The notes: generated from the letters alone by a model not told the origin. A stretch of DNA of 64,000 bases from Pantoea agglomerans NBRC 102470 (GCF_001598475.1 NZ_BCZA01000002.1:62001-126000), one strand, 5' to 3'; positions 8,787 through 17,645 are shown, numbered from the stretch's first letter. Translations and numbers: made by a program.

Positions 8787-9530
8787 TTATTCCAGGCTGG
8801 CCCCACCATTAATCTTAAACACGATATTCATGGTCAGACCCTGCCCTGGCCGTCCGCTCTGATAGCGCCACTTTTTCATCGCCTGCTTAACTTCACGCTC
8901 AAACATATTGCGCGGCTCAGCAGAGAGGATCTGGATGTTATCCACCCGTCCCTCACTATCCACATCAAACTTCACCCGGACCCGCCCCTCTACACGCAGT
9001 GCAAATGCGCGTTGTGGATAGCCAGGCTTACTGACGTTCAGTGCTTTTGGGCCGGTTGAGGCCGATGAGGTGGGTGACGGCGTAGATTTTGGCGCCGTGG
9101 TCGGTTTGTTCTGCGTCGCCGGGGCTTCCTGCTTAAACGGATCGGCCTGCGGTTTGCTCTCCTGACGCGGCTTCACCTCGCGTTTAGGCTGCTCCCGCTT
9201 GTGCTCTGGTTTCGGTTTGGGCTTTGGCTTAGGCTCAGGTTTGGGAATCGGCACCGGCTCCGCTTTCGGCGGTTCGGGCACGGGCTGAGGTTCCGGCACC
9301 GGTTCAGGTTCTGGCTGTGGTGCAGGCGGCTCCACGATGGCCGGTGCAGGCTCAGGCTGAACTTCAGGGGCAACCATGGTAACGCTGATGGGCTGCGACG
9401 CTTTGGGCACCTCAATCACCTGCTGGAATGAAGCATACAGAATTCCGGCTATCACGGCCCCATGCAAAGCAACAGACAACAACATGGAGACAGGCGTGCG
9501 TTTAGGTAATGGCATAGTCAGCGTGGTCAT
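8787..9530 (-). CDS. tonB: Energy-transducing protein TonB
   Basis: A 247-aa TonB. The N-terminal anchor is LLSVALHGAVIAGILYASF (about residues 15-33) with the essential Ser-His face. A long proline-rich spacer follows, first Glu-Pro rich (PEPEPVPEPQPVPEPPK) and then Lys-Pro rich (PKPEPKPKPKPKPEHK). The C-terminal domain has GPKALNVSKPGYPQRAFAL and GRVDNIQILSAEPRNMFERE. It couples the proton gradient, via ExbB and ExbD, to siderophore and vitamin receptors. The start at 9530 (MTTLTMPLPKR) or the internal ATG five codons later are both plausible; the latter aligns with E. coli. A Fur-like site lies 39 bases upstream. Confidence 0.96.
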   Translation of the reverse strand: MTTLTMPLPKRTPVSMLLSVALHGAVIAGILYASFQQVIEVPKASQPISVTMVAPEVQPEPAPAIVEPPAPQPEPEPVPEPQPVPEPPKAEPVPIPKPEPKPKPKPKPEHKREQPKREVKPRQESKPQADPFKQEAPATQNKPTTAPKSTPSPTSSASTGPKALNVSKPGYPQRAFALRVEGRVRVKFDVDSEGRVDNIQILSAEPRNMFEREVKQAMKKWRYQSGRPGQGLTMNIVFKINGGASLE

Positions 9531-9568
9531 AACAGTCGCAGTGATTGAATGAAGCAGCGATTTTAAAT

Positions 9569-9587
9569 GCAAATAGCAATCAGTTTC
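9569..9587. promoter_or_regulatory. Putative Fur box of tonB
   Basis: GCAAATAGCAATCAGTTTC matches the 19-bp Fur consensus GATAATGATAATCATTATC at 12 positions by hand count and lies 39 bases ahead of the tonB start. Iron repression of tonB through Fur is known in enterobacteria. The match is moderate. Confidence 0.5.
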
Positions 9588-9727
9588 AATAACTCCCGCC
9601 ATCCCGCCTGAAGAAAAGCGCTTTTTAGCCCTTTATGCTGAGCCTTTCACCACTCTGAGGTTTCGTTTGCACTCTGAGGGGCAATCCCTTAACGTGTTGC
9701 GAAATTCTGGTTAATGGGAGTTCCTTA

Positions 9728-10024
9728 GTGCTTTACGTCATTTATGCAGAAGATACTGCAGATTCACTGGAAAAACGTAACGCCGTGCGCCCTGCCCATC
9801 TGGCACGGCTCAAACTGCTGCAGGAAGAGGGACGCCTGATCATTGCAGGCCCGATGCCTGCTGTCGACAGCAACGATCCTGGTGTAGCGGGCTTTACCGG
9901 CTCAACCGTGATTGCTGAATTCCCGTCATTAGAAGAAGCACAATCCTGGGCACAGGATGATCCCTACTTCGCCGCGGGCGTCTATAAGCAGGTTTCGGTT
10001 AAGCCGTTTAAACGCGTCTTCTGA
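9728..10024 (+). CDS. yciI: YciI-like protein
   Basis: A 98-aa alpha/beta protein of the YciI (dimeric ferredoxin-like) family. Conserved parts are [16 protein letters not shown] at the start, [20 protein letters not shown] near 21-40 and the motif [19 protein letters not shown] near 41-59. The family probably binds small molecules through a conserved His-Asp pair; the E. coli protein has no proven role. Translation begins with GTG after GGGAG, in line with the E. coli homologue, which has a Leu or Met at this point. It is divergent from tonB. Confidence 0.93.
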   Translation: MLYVIYAEDTADSLEKRNAVRPAHLARLKLLQEEGRLIIAGPMPAVDSNDPGVAGFTGSTVIAEFPSLEEAQSWAQDDPYFAAGVYKQVSVKPFKRVF

Positions 10025-10040
10025 TCGTGACTCAGCATTG

Positions 10041-10075
10041 AAAATGGCTTCTGTGCCAGGCACAGAAGCCATTTT
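10041..10075 (+). terminator. Terminator after yciI
   Basis: A perfect 16-bp stem (10041-10056 with 10060-10075) has a CAG loop. The right arm ends in a T-rich tail. It starts 16 bases after the yciI stop. Confidence 0.88.
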
Positions 10076-10101
10076 TATTTTGATCGTTCAAGAGAGGAAA
10101 G

Positions 10102-10287
10102 ATGCAGATAATCATTCTGGGGCTACTGGCCATTATCGCTTTACTGATCGGAAGCGCGGTTTATCTCTGGCGAACTCAGGGCTGGCGTAATAAAAAGCAG
10201 TGGATTGTCATGCTGATCGTGCTGGCGGCGGCACTGCAGCTGGTGAACGTAACGCTGATGATGACGACACAACGTCTCGCTGGTTAA
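10102..10287 (+). CDS. Small membrane protein, unknown function (61 aa)
   Basis: This 61-aa frame starts with ATG after AGAGAGGAAAG, a good ribosome-binding site. The protein has two membrane segments, IIILGLLAIIALLIGSAVYL (about 3-22) and WIVMLIVLAAALQLVNVTLM (about 34-53), joined by a basic loop WRTQGWRNKKQ. The positive loop suggests both ends face the periplasm. I do not recognise a family. It occupies the place where E. coli has kch, between yciI and clsA, but shows no channel sequence. A hairpin at 10307-10336 may end its transcript. Confidence 0.65.
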   Translation: MQIIILGLLAIIALLIGSAVYLWRTQGWRNKKQWIVMLIVLAAALQLVNVTLMMTTQRLAG

Positions 10288-10306
10288 TCAGACCTGAGGT
10301 TTCATT

Positions 10307-10336
10307 GCGACAGAGCAGCACATCACTCTCTGTCGC
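10307..10336 (+). repeat. Inverted repeat after the 61-aa gene
   Basis: GCGACAGAG (10307-10315) pairs with CTCTGTCGC (10328-10336) across a 12-base loop, starting about 20 bases after the stop of the 61-aa gene. There is no T run, so it may be a weak or Rho-assisted 3' end. Confidence 0.45.
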
Positions 10337-10513
10337 AGCAACCGGCCGGTCTGAATATTCTGACTCGCGAATAAACGCAGCGACCAATTGATCTTAATAA
10401 ATTAAAGCGTTGTTCTGAACGACATTGATAATAAACCGGCAGTACACCGGCCTGGTCATTCAATAATACACGCTCTCTTTATTATCCCGCCACTGGCTAT
10501 TTTCAGCGATGAG

Positions 10514-10756
10514 TTAACCGCGATCCAGAATCAGGCCAATCAGCGCATGATAGTGCTGTTCTTCTTCCGGGCTGGTGACATGCTGTAAGCGGCCGATCAG
10601 TTTTGAGCAGATCGCTTTACGATTCAGACTACGACCCGAACTGATAATTTCCGTCACGACGGAGCCAAGAATGGCCTGTTGTGAGGGCTGCGCGGCGCTA
10701 TGTAAATACGCGGAGATGTCAGAGACTGAAGCGGGAATACGAACGTTAGTCTGCAT
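10514..10756 (-). CDS. ycgZ: YcgZ-like connector / biofilm regulatory protein
   Basis: An 80-aa cytoplasmic protein of the YcgZ/YmgA/AriR family. It shares the layout of E. coli YcgZ: SDISAYLHSAAQPSQQAILG, then SVVTEIISSGRSLNRKAICS, then LIGRLQHVTSPEEEQHYHAL, ending IGLIL. In E. coli the ycgZ-ymgABC genes are repressed by the blue-light regulator BluR and signal to the Rcs system to control biofilm matrix. Here the gene stands alone, without ymgA, ariR, bluF or bluR beside it. TGAGGG precedes the ATG at good spacing. The intergenic region upstream carries GTAC-centred palindromes, candidates for a regulator site. Confidence 0.85.
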   Translation of the reverse strand: MQTNVRIPASVSDISAYLHSAAQPSQQAILGSVVTEIISSGRSLNRKAICSKLIGRLQHVTSPEEEQHYHALIGLILDRG

Positions 10757-11084
10757 GGTTGACCCTCATAGGATTCATTTAAGATTAATAACCGATGCGA
10801 TAAAGTTATACAACAACGAGCTATCTGTACAGATATTTAGGTTAAAAAATCAGATCGTCTTGTTTTAATGACAATAAACCCATAAATAACAGCACATTAC
10901 AACACTGTAAAGTTGTACAACTTTTTAGCCTGCTGTTTTTATCCTGTTAATATTCCCTCTTTAGTCCGCGCCTGCATGACCTGTTTTACTATTAAAAAAT
11001 GATCTTTCCGTCCTTTTTTTAGTATTAAAGAGGAATTATCTCGCAGAGCTGTCTACATTTACCCCTTGTGAGTTGAACCTCTGA
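10757..11084. promoter_or_regulatory. AT-rich control region upstream of ycgZ with GTAC-centred dyads
   Basis: This gene-free stretch holds a perfect 16-bp palindrome AAAGTTGTACAACTTT (10909-10924), a perfect 12-bp palindrome ATCTGTACAGAT (10823-10834) and a related near-palindrome GTTATACAAC (10804-10813). All share a T(G/A)TAC core. Dyads of this type are typical of MerR-family operators, and ycgZ of E. coli is controlled by the MerR-type BluR. Linking these sites to a BluR-like regulator is inference. The region also contains the start region of the divergent 115-aa gene. Confidence 0.45.
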
Positions 11085-11432
11085 ATGGATGCACAGCACA
11101 GTCGCGGGCACATTATGCATAAAACTTATTCTGGCCAGTCCCTTACATTGCTCGACCCGCTGTTATCCCGGCTCCTTTCTATTGTTGACCCCAAAATAGA
11201 AGTAATGAGTGGTTACCCTGCTAATTGCTCAGTGTGGCTCACTGTCTATTATCAGCGTAAATCGCGTCAGTGGTCTTACGAATGGTACGATCGTGTGGGT
11301 TACCACAGGCCGACTGAGCTGGGCAGCTCAATGGAATGTCTGATGCGCGAAGTCAGCGATCGTGGCGCGTCGCATCAGGAGCACCTGATAGCGCGACGGG
11401 CGATGGCAGAATCGGTTTTTTTTGAAGCCTGA
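11085..11432 (+). CDS. Hypothetical protein, unknown (115 aa)
   Basis: A 115-aa soluble, Ser/Arg-rich protein that I do not recognise. It has no signal peptide or membrane segment. The middle contains CSVWLTVYYQRKSRQWSYEW and VGYHRPTELGSSMECLMREV, which read as a small beta/alpha fold with many aromatic residues. The upstream ATG (11085) has a poor ribosome-binding site; the second ATG at 11115 (MHKTYSGQSLTLLDPL) follows GCGGGC and may be the true start, giving 105 aa. Codon use looks like its neighbours. It stands divergent from ycgZ and convergent with yciY. Confidence 0.55.
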   Translation: MDAQHSRGHIMHKTYSGQSLTLLDPLLSRLLSIVDPKIEVMSGYPANCSVWLTVYYQRKSRQWSYEWYDRVGYHRPTELGSSMECLMREVSDRGASHQEHLIARRAMAESVFFEA

Positions 11433-11486
11433 TTTGAAGTCTGAACAGCCTGCTTTGTCCGACAGGCTGAATTCACCGGGCTTTCG

Positions 11487-11660
11487 CTATATTATCTGCG
11501 TAATAAACAGAATCGAACGACGCTGCTGTTGTGCAAGCTGATGGCGAATGCAGTGGATACGCTTATACCGCCGCGACTGCCCTTCCAGCCAGCGGGAGCG
11601 GCGGCGATGCACCTGCCGTAACATTCTCCAGCGCGCCACTTCATTTCTGCTTCGTTTCAT
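11487..11660 (-). CDS. yciY: Small basic protein YciY
   Basis: A 57-aa, very arginine-rich protein that matches E. coli YciY in length and pattern: MKRSRNEVARWRMLRQVHRR, then RSRWLEGQSRRYKRIHCIR, ending in RSILFITQII. The longer frame starting at 11705 is not conserved; the ATG at 11660 directly follows GAGGAAGTG. Function is unknown, and the charge suggests nucleic acid or membrane contact. It is divergent from clsA, as in E. coli. Confidence 0.85.
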   Translation of the reverse strand: MKRSRNEVARWRMLRQVHRRRSRWLEGQSRRYKRIHCIRHQLAQQQRRSILFITQII

Positions 11661-11830
11661 CACTTCCTCTCTGACGTCATACACACGAGATATACGCGAG
11701 GGCATTATAGAGATCTCTGCGGTAATGCCAAATCGGATCCTTCATCGAGGATGTCCGGGATAAAGGGTTCCGTTAGCCGTCATCTGCACGTAAACTTGCC
11801 GGACGAAAGCGCGAACGGGATGTCCACTTT

Positions 11831-13291
11831 ATGACCACTTTTTATACCCTGATCAGCTGGTTGCTGGTGTTTGGTTACTGGCTGCTGATCGCCGGGGTTA
11901 CGCTGCGCGTATTGATGAAGCGACGGGCAGTGACATCCGCGATGGCCTGGCTACTGGTTATCTATATTCTGCCGCTGGTAGGGATTATCGCTTATCTGTC
12001 TTTTGGCGAACTCCATCTGGGTAAACGTCGTGCGGAGCGCGCCCGCACCATGTGGCCATCCACTGCCCGCTGGCTTACTGACCTTAAGCAGTGCCGTGAA
12101 ATTTTTGCCACCGAACACAGCGACGTTGCGCGTTCGCTGTTTGAGCTTTGCTACCATCGTCAGGGCATCGCCGGGGTTAAGGGCAACCAGTTGCAGCTGC
12201 TCACCAGCGCCGACGACGTGATGCAGGCGTTGATTCGTGATATCCAGCTGGCCCGCCACAACATTGAGATGGTGTTCTATATATGGCATCCCGGCGGTCT
12301 GGCGGATGAAGTGGCGGAATCGCTGATGGCGGCATCACGCCGTGGCGTTCATTGCCGTCTGCTGCTCGACTCTGCGGGCAGTGTTACCTTTTTCCGCAGC
12401 CCCTGGGTCGGCATGATGCGCAATGCCGGAATCGATGTGGTGGAAGCGTTGCAGGTCAGCCTGCTGCGCGTCTTCCTGCGACGGATGGATCTGCGTCAGC
12501 ACCGCAAAATCGTACTCATTGATAACTACATCGCTTATACCGGCAGCATGAACCTGGTCGATCCGCGCTTCTTTAAACAGAGCGCGGGTGTCGGTCAGTG
12601 GATTGACCTGATGGCGCGAATGGAAGGCCCGGTTGCCACCGCGATGGGGATTGTTTTCAGCTGCGACTGGGAGATAGAGACCGGCAAACGCATTTTACCG
12701 CCGCCGCCCGATCGCAACATTATGCCGTTTGAACAGGAGAGCGGCCACACCGTGCAGGTGATCGCCTCCGGTCCCGGCTTCCCGGAAGATATGATCCATC
12801 AGGCGCTGCTGACTGCGGTCTATTCGGCGCGTGAACAGTTGATCATGACCACGCCCTACTTAGTGCCGAGCGACGATCTGCTGCATGCTATCTGTACGGC
12901 GGCGCAGCGTGGCGTCAATGTCAGCGTGATTGTGCCTCGTCACAATGACTCGCTGCTGGTTGGCTGGGCCAGCCGCTCCTTCTTCAGTGAGTTGCTGGAA
13001 GCGGGCGTGAAAATTTATCAGTTTGAAGATGGCCTGCTGCACACCAAAAGCGTGCTGGTCGACGGACAACTGAGCCTGGTGGGAACCGTGAATCTCGATA
13101 TGCGCAGTTTATGGCTGAATTTTGAAGTGACGCTGGTGGTTGATGATGCGGGTTTTGGCAGCGATCTCGCCTGTGTGCAGGATGACTATATCGCCCGTTC
13201 CCGCCTGCTGGATGGCAAGCGCTGGGCAAAACGTGCCTGGTGGCAACGCATCGTCGAACGACTGTTTTACTTCTTCAGTCCTTTACTGTAA
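11831..13291 (+). CDS. clsA: Cardiolipin synthase A
   Basis: A 486-aa inner-membrane enzyme that makes cardiolipin from two phosphatidylglycerols. Two membrane helices lie at the N terminus ([20 protein letters not shown] and [20 protein letters not shown]). Two phospholipase-D HKD motifs follow: [18 protein letters not shown] near 220 and [18 protein letters not shown] near 400. Length equals E. coli ClsA. yciU follows 45 bases later and may be co-transcribed. Confidence 0.97.
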   Translation: MTTFYTLISWLLVFGYWLLIAGVTLRVLMKRRAVTSAMAWLLVIYILPLVGIIAYLSFGELHLGKRRAERARTMWPSTARWLTDLKQCREIFATEHSDVARSLFELCYHRQGIAGVKGNQLQLLTSADDVMQALIRDIQLARHNIEMVFYIWHPGGLADEVAESLMAASRRGVHCRLLLDSAGSVTFFRSPWVGMMRNAGIDVVEALQVSLLRVFLRRMDLRQHRKIVLIDNYIAYTGSMNLVDPRFFKQSAGVGQWIDLMARMEGPVATAMGIVFSCDWEIETGKRILPPPPDRNIMPFEQESGHTVQVIASGPGFPEDMIHQALLTAVYSAREQLIMTTPYLVPSDDLLHAICTAAQRGVNVSVIVPRHNDSLLVGWASRSFFSELLEAGVKIYQFEDGLLHTKSVLVDGQLSLVGTVNLDMRSLWLNFEVTLVVDDAGFGSDLACVQDDYIARSRLLDGKRWAKRAWWQRIVERLFYFFSPLL

Positions 13292-13336
13292 AACGAGCCA
13301 GATTGTGTAAATGGCCGCAGGCCGACAGGACAGACT

Positions 13337-13660
13337 ATGGATTTAAATAATCGCCTTACCGAAGATGAAACGCTGGAACAAGCCTACGATATTTTTCTCG
13401 AACTGGCAGTCGACAATCTTGATCCGGCAGACGTCATTCTCTTCAATCTGCAGTTCGAAGAGCGCGGTGGCGCAGAGCTGTTCGATCCCTCTGAAGACTG
13501 GAAAGATCATGTCGATTTCGATCTGAACCCGGACTTCTTCGCCGAGGTGGTGATTGGGCTGGGTGAAGCGGACGGTGAACCGATCACCGACGTCTTTGCT
13601 CGCGTGCTGCTGTGCCGCGAGAAAGACCACAAACTCTGTCATATCCTGTGGCGTGAGTAA
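13337..13660 (+). CDS. yciU: Putative double-stranded-DNA mimic protein YciU
   Basis: A 107-aa, strongly acidic protein. It matches the YciU family along its length: [40 protein letters not shown], and the end [15 protein letters not shown]. The Haemophilus homologue HI1450 has a DNA-mimic surface and may bind HU-like proteins; this role is unproven here. It follows clsA as in E. coli and ends before a strong terminator shared with the opposing opp operon. Confidence 0.94.
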   Translation: MDLNNRLTEDETLEQAYDIFLELAVDNLDPADVILFNLQFEERGGAELFDPSEDWKDHVDFDLNPDFFAEVVIGLGEADGEPITDVFARVLLCREKDHKLCHILWRE

Positions 13661-13677
13661 GCGTCAGATTTGATAAG

Positions 13678-13705
13678 AAAACGCCGGGCGATTGCCCGGC
13701 GTTTT
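13678..13705. terminator. Bidirectional terminator between yciU and oppF
   Basis: A perfect 12-bp stem, AAAACGCCGGGC (13678-13689) with GCCCGGCGTTTT (13694-13705), has the loop GATT. An A run on one side and a T run on the other allow it to stop both yciU and opp transcripts; the oppF stop is four bases away. Confidence 0.9.
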
Positions 13706-13708
13706 GCA

Positions 13709-14710
13709 TTATAGCGGGTCGACTTTCAGACAGGAGACCGCGTGATTGAAGCTGCCTTCCAGCAGCGGCCGGGTTTTCGCACACTCCGGACCGGCAATCG
13801 GACAACGGGTGCGGAACACGCAGCCTGATGGCGGATTGATCGGCGACGGCAGCTCCCCTTCCAGCAGCTGAATCTGCTTGTTCTTCTCCTTGTCCGGATC
13901 GGGGATCGGCACCGCGGACATCAGCGCACGGGTATAAGGATGCTGAGGATTGCTGTAGACCTCTTGGTAGGTACCCAGCTCCACCGCATGCCCCAGATAC
14001 ATTACCAGCACCCGGTCAGAGATATGTTTCACCACCGCCAGATCGTGCGCAATGAAGATCAGCGATAAGCCCATTTCACGCTGCAGCTGCTGCAACAGGT
14101 TAACCACCTGGGCCTGAATTGAGACGTCCAGTGCGGAGACCGGCTCATCACAGATAATCAGCTTTGGCTCCAGAATCAGCGCGCGGGCGATACCGATACG
14201 CTGACACTGACCGCCCGAGAACTCGTGCGGATAGCGGTTAATCAGGTTAGGCAGCAGCCCCACCTTCATCATCATATTTTTAACGCGGTCTTTCACTTCC
14301 TGACGCGCCATTTTTGGATGATAGGTACGCAGTGGCTCTGCGATAATATCGCCGATGGTCATACGCGGGTTCAGCGACGCCAGCGGATCCTGGAATATCA
14401 TCTGGATATCGCTTCGCGCCTTGCGCCACTCCTCTTCACTTTGCCCCAGCAGATCACGGCCTAACCAGGCGACCCGACCTTCGGTCGCCTTCACCAGCCC
14501 GATAATGGCGCGCGCCAGGGTCGATTTACCACAGCCAGACTCGCCTACCACGCCCAGGGTTTCCCCCTCATACAGACGCAGGCTGACACCATCGACTGCT
14601 TTCAGGGTTTTTGATGGCTGCCAGAACCACTGCCTGCCATCTTTGATGTCGAAATGCACCTTGAGGTCGGCGATTTCCAGTAACACTCTTTTTTCAGCTA
14701 CGGTGCTCAT
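13709..14710 (-). CDS. oppF: Oligopeptide ABC transporter ATP-binding protein OppF
   Basis: A 333-aa cytoplasmic ATPase, one of two that drive the Opp importer. It has Walker A GESGCGKST near residue 57, the ABC signature FSGGQCQRIGIARAL near 164, Walker B LIICDEPVSALD and the switch His in IFIAHDLAVV. The C-terminal oligopeptide-transporter extension contains CVFRTRCPIAGPECAKTRP, a four-cysteine segment that can hold an Fe-S cluster in this subfamily. Its ATG overlaps the oppD stop by four bases, the usual coupling. It is the last gene of the operon. Confidence 0.97.
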   Translation of the reverse strand: MSTVAEKRVLLEIADLKVHFDIKDGRQWFWQPSKTLKAVDGVSLRLYEGETLGVVGESGCGKSTLARAIIGLVKATEGRVAWLGRDLLGQSEEEWRKARSDIQMIFQDPLASLNPRMTIGDIIAEPLRTYHPKMARQEVKDRVKNMMMKVGLLPNLINRYPHEFSGGQCQRIGIARALILEPKLIICDEPVSALDVSIQAQVVNLLQQLQREMGLSLIFIAHDLAVVKHISDRVLVMYLGHAVELGTYQEVYSNPQHPYTRALMSAVPIPDPDKEKNKQIQLLEGELPSPINPPSGCVFRTRCPIAGPECAKTRPLLEGSFNHAVSCLKVDPL

Positions 14711-15720
14711 ACTAACTCCTCCACCGGCTTAAAGCAGGCGCGCAGACGGCCTTCGCCAAAGGGTTCCAGCGGTGGTGCCTGGGTGCAGATATCCATAGCG
14801 TGCGGACAACGCGGCTGGAACGGGCAGCCCTGCGGCAGACGCAGCAGGTTGGGTGGATTACCCGGTATCGTCGTCAGACTTTCCCCTTCCGCATCCAGAC
14901 GCGGCACCGCATTAAGCAGACCAATCGAGTAAGGATGTGACGGCTGATAAAAGACATCACGGGCACGGCCATACTCCATGGTGCGTCCGGCATACATCAC
15001 CAGCACTTTGTCGCAGATCCCCGCCACCACACCCAGATCGTGGGTGATCATGATAATGGCGGTGTTGAACTCGCGCTTGAGGTCGTTGAGCAGCGTCATA
15101 ATCTGCGCCTGGACGGTAACATCCAGCGCAGTGGTCGGCTCGTCGGCAATCAGCAGTTTGGGACGGCACAGCAGCGCCATGGCGATCATGACGCGCTGAC
15201 GCATACCGCCGGAGAACTCATGCGGATACATCTTCATCCGCTTCCGCGCTTCCGGCATTTTCACCGCATCCAGCATTCTCACCGACTCTTCAAACGCCTG
15301 CGCGTTGTTCATCCCTTTATGCAGCTTAAGCACTTCCATCAGCTGCTCGCCCACCCGCATATAGGGGTTCAGCGAGGTCATCGGATCCTGGAAAATCATC
15401 GCAATCTGTTCGGCGCGCAGTTTATTGAGCTTGTTCTCGGGCAGATTCAGGATCTCTTTGCCATTGAACATCGCCGAACCGCCAATGCGGCCATTTTTCG
15501 CCAGCAGCCCCATCAGGGCAAAGGCGGTTTGTGACTTGCCGGAACCGGACTCACCGACAATGCCCAGCGTCTCACCGGCGCGCAGCGAGAAGTTCAGGTC
15601 GTTAACGGCGGTAACATCACCATCGTGCGTGCCAAAGGTAACGCGTAAATCTTTGACCGTAAGTAGCTGTTCGCTTCCCGCGCGGGCCGCCATTGCTGGC
15701 TGGAATTCATGAATAGTCAT
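14707..15720 (-). CDS. oppD: Oligopeptide ABC transporter ATP-binding protein OppD
   Basis: A 337-aa ATPase partner of OppF. Walker A is GESGSGKSQ near residue 57, the signature [15 protein letters not shown] near 166, Walker [13 protein letters not shown] and the switch His in [11 protein letters not shown]. The C-terminal Cys-rich segment is [19 protein letters not shown]. The gene starts [20 protein letters not shown] after AAGGAGTTTCCCG, 11 bases downstream of oppC, and overlaps oppF by four bases. Confidence 0.97.
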   Translation of the reverse strand: MTIHEFQPAMAARAGSEQLLTVKDLRVTFGTHDGDVTAVNDLNFSLRAGETLGIVGESGSGKSQTAFALMGLLAKNGRIGGSAMFNGKEILNLPENKLNKLRAEQIAMIFQDPMTSLNPYMRVGEQLMEVLKLHKGMNNAQAFEESVRMLDAVKMPEARKRMKMYPHEFSGGMRQRVMIAMALLCRPKLLIADEPTTALDVTVQAQIMTLLNDLKREFNTAIIMITHDLGVVAGICDKVLVMYAGRTMEYGRARDVFYQPSHPYSIGLLNAVPRLDAEGESLTTIPGNPPNLLRLPQGCPFQPRCPHAMDICTQAPPLEPFGEGRLRACFKPVEELV

Positions 15721-15731
15721 CGGGAAACTCC

Positions 15732-16640
15732 TTAACGATCTTTCGGGTCGAGGGCATCACGCAGGCCATCGCCGATAAAGTTGAAACAGAACAGCGTGAC
15801 CACCAGGAAGCCTGCCGGATAGAGCAGCAGCCACGGCGACACTTCCATCGAGTTTGCCCCGTCGCTGAGGAGTGCGCCCCAGCTGCTCAGCGGCTCCTGC
15901 GTACCCAGTCCCAGGAAGCTCAGGAAGGATTCAAACAGGATCATGCTCGGCACCAGCAGCGAGGCGTAAACCACTACCACGCCCAGCACGTTCGGCACGA
16001 TGTGGCGCACCACGATTTTCCAGGTCGATACCCCGCCCACATGGGCCGCTTCGATAAACTCTTTGCGCTTCAGGCTCAGCGTCTGGCCGCGCACAATACG
16101 CGCCATATCGAGCCACGAAACCATGCCGATGGCGGCAAAAATCAGCAGGATATTGCGACCAAAGAAGGTCACCAGCAGGATCACGAAGAACATAAACGGG
16201 AAGGAGTTAAGGATTTCCAGAATACGCATCATCACCGAGTCTGTTTTGCCGCCGAGATAGCCAGCAATCGAGCCATAGAGCGTCCCGACAATCACCGCGA
16301 TCAGCGCAGAAGCCACGCCCACCATCAGCGAGATCCGGCCACCGATAGCCACACGTACCAGCAGGTCACGACCCGAAGAATCAGTGCCGAACCAGTGACC
16401 AGAGGTGGTATCGGGCGGCGAGGACATCATAGCCCAGTCGGTATCGTCGTAAGTGAACTGCGCCAGCATCGGCGCAAAGATCACGAACAGGGTGATCAGG
16501 AACAGCACCAGCAGGCTGATGGAGGCAGCGCGGTTATGAATAAAACGACGACGCGCGTCCTGCCAGAGACTACGCCCTTCTACTTCCAGCTTCTCACTGA
16601 ACGCATCAAGAGCTTCGCTGTTTTTCTTACTTAACATCAT
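15732..16640 (-). CDS. oppC: Oligopeptide ABC transporter permease OppC
   Basis: A 302-aa inner-membrane permease with about six helices, starting with the cytoplasmic tail MMLSKKNSEALDAFSEKLEV. The permease family loop is EFIEAAHVGGVSTWKIVVRH near residue 195, the contact site for the ATPases. The first helix is AASISLLVLFLITLFVIFAP. With OppB it forms the channel for peptides delivered by OppA. The ATG-ATG start leaves either codon possible. Confidence 0.97.
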   Translation of the reverse strand: MMLSKKNSEALDAFSEKLEVEGRSLWQDARRRFIHNRAASISLLVLFLITLFVIFAPMLAQFTYDDTDWAMMSSPPDTTSGHWFGTDSSGRDLLVRVAIGGRISLMVGVASALIAVIVGTLYGSIAGYLGGKTDSVMMRILEILNSFPFMFFVILLVTFFGRNILLIFAAIGMVSWLDMARIVRGQTLSLKRKEFIEAAHVGGVSTWKIVVRHIVPNVLGVVVVYASLLVPSMILFESFLSFLGLGTQEPLSSWGALLSDGANSMEVSPWLLLYPAGFLVVTLFCFNFIGDGLRDALDPKDR

Positions 16641-16654
16641 GGCGAACTCCGCAA

Positions 16655-17575
16655 TCAGTAACGAATTTTGGGATCGATAACGGCATAGAGCACGTCAACA
16701 ATCGCGTTGAATACGATGGTCAGCAAACCCACCAGAATGGTCAGGCTCATCACCAGTGAGTAGTCACGGTTCAGCGCGCCGTTCACAAACAGCTGACCGA
16801 TGCCCGGCAGACCGTAGATCGACTCAATCACCATCGAACCAGTGATGATGCCGACAAATGCCGGTCCCATGTAGGAGATCACCGGCAGCAACGCGGGCTT
16901 CAGCGCATGACGCATTACAATGCGGCGCAGCGGTAAGCCTTTGGCGCGCGCGGTGCGGATAAAGTTGGAGTGCATCACTTCAATCATCGATCCACGGGTG
17001 ATACGCGCGATACTGGCGATGTAAGCCAGCGACAGCGCCACCATCGGCAGCAGCATGTAGTTCCACTGCCCACCATTCCAGCCGCCGCCCGGCAGCCACT
17101 TCAGGGTGATGGCGAACAGCAGAACCAGCAACGGCGCGACCACGAAGCTGGGTATCACCACGCCGGTCATTGCCACCCCCATCACCGCAAAATCCCACAA
17201 GCTGTTCTGTTTGAGCGCAGCGATAACTCCGGCCGTGACGCCAAGTACCACCGCCAGCAGAAACGCGGCCAGCCCAAGTTTGGCCGAGACCGGGAACGCA
17301 TGCGCGACCAGGTAGTTGACCGAATAATCTTTGTATTTAAAGGATGGGCCGAAGTCGCCGTGCGCCAGCTGCACCAGGTAATCGACATACTGCTTACCGA
17401 TAGGATCGTTGAGGTGATATTTCGCCTCAATGTTGGCCATCACTTCCGGTGCCAGGGTGCGCTCGCCAGTAAACGGGCTGCCGGGTGCCAGTCGCATCAT
17501 AAAGAAGGAGATGGTAATCAGGACGAACAGCGTCGGGAGCGCTTCAAGCAAGCGACGCAGGATGAATTTTAACAT
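16655..17575 (-). CDS. oppB: Oligopeptide ABC transporter permease OppB
   Basis: A 306-aa inner-membrane permease (the standard length). It begins with the N-terminal helix LKFILRRLLEALPTLFVLIT and has the family loop NFIRTARAKGLPLRRIVMRH near 206, which couples to OppD/OppF. It ends VDVLYAVIDPKIRY. The gene lies 92 bases after oppA; an intercistronic hairpin with a U tract in that gap probably lowers oppBCDF expression relative to oppA. Confidence 0.97.
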   Translation of the reverse strand: MLKFILRRLLEALPTLFVLITISFFMMRLAPGSPFTGERTLAPEVMANIEAKYHLNDPIGKQYVDYLVQLAHGDFGPSFKYKDYSVNYLVAHAFPVSAKLGLAAFLLAVVLGVTAGVIAALKQNSLWDFAVMGVAMTGVVIPSFVVAPLLVLLFAITLKWLPGGGWNGGQWNYMLLPMVALSLAYIASIARITRGSMIEVMHSNFIRTARAKGLPLRRIVMRHALKPALLPVISYMGPAFVGIITGSMVIESIYGLPGIGQLFVNGALNRDYSLVMSLTILVGLLTIVFNAIVDVLYAVIDPKIRY

Positions 17576-17610
17576 TGCCGTACCTACCAGGCTGTTGCTT
17601 CACAACATAT

Positions 17611-17645
17611 AAAAAAAAATAAAAGGCGGCGCCAGACGCGCCGCC
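17611..17645 (-). terminator. Intercistronic attenuating terminator between oppA and oppB
   Basis: On the minus strand, the stem formed by GGCGGCG (arm 17639-17645) and CGCCGCC (arm 17625-17631) has a seven-base loop. It is followed by a long uridine-rich tail (TTTTATTTTTTTTT, 17624-17611). It lies between the oppA stop and the oppB start, so it should be a partial terminator that makes the binding protein more abundant than the permease. Confidence 0.8.

Noticed and set aside
8787..9530. Long open frames opposite tonB with RLRF-type repeats
   Set aside because: They are the complement of the Pro-rich Glu-Pro/Lys-Pro spacer of TonB.
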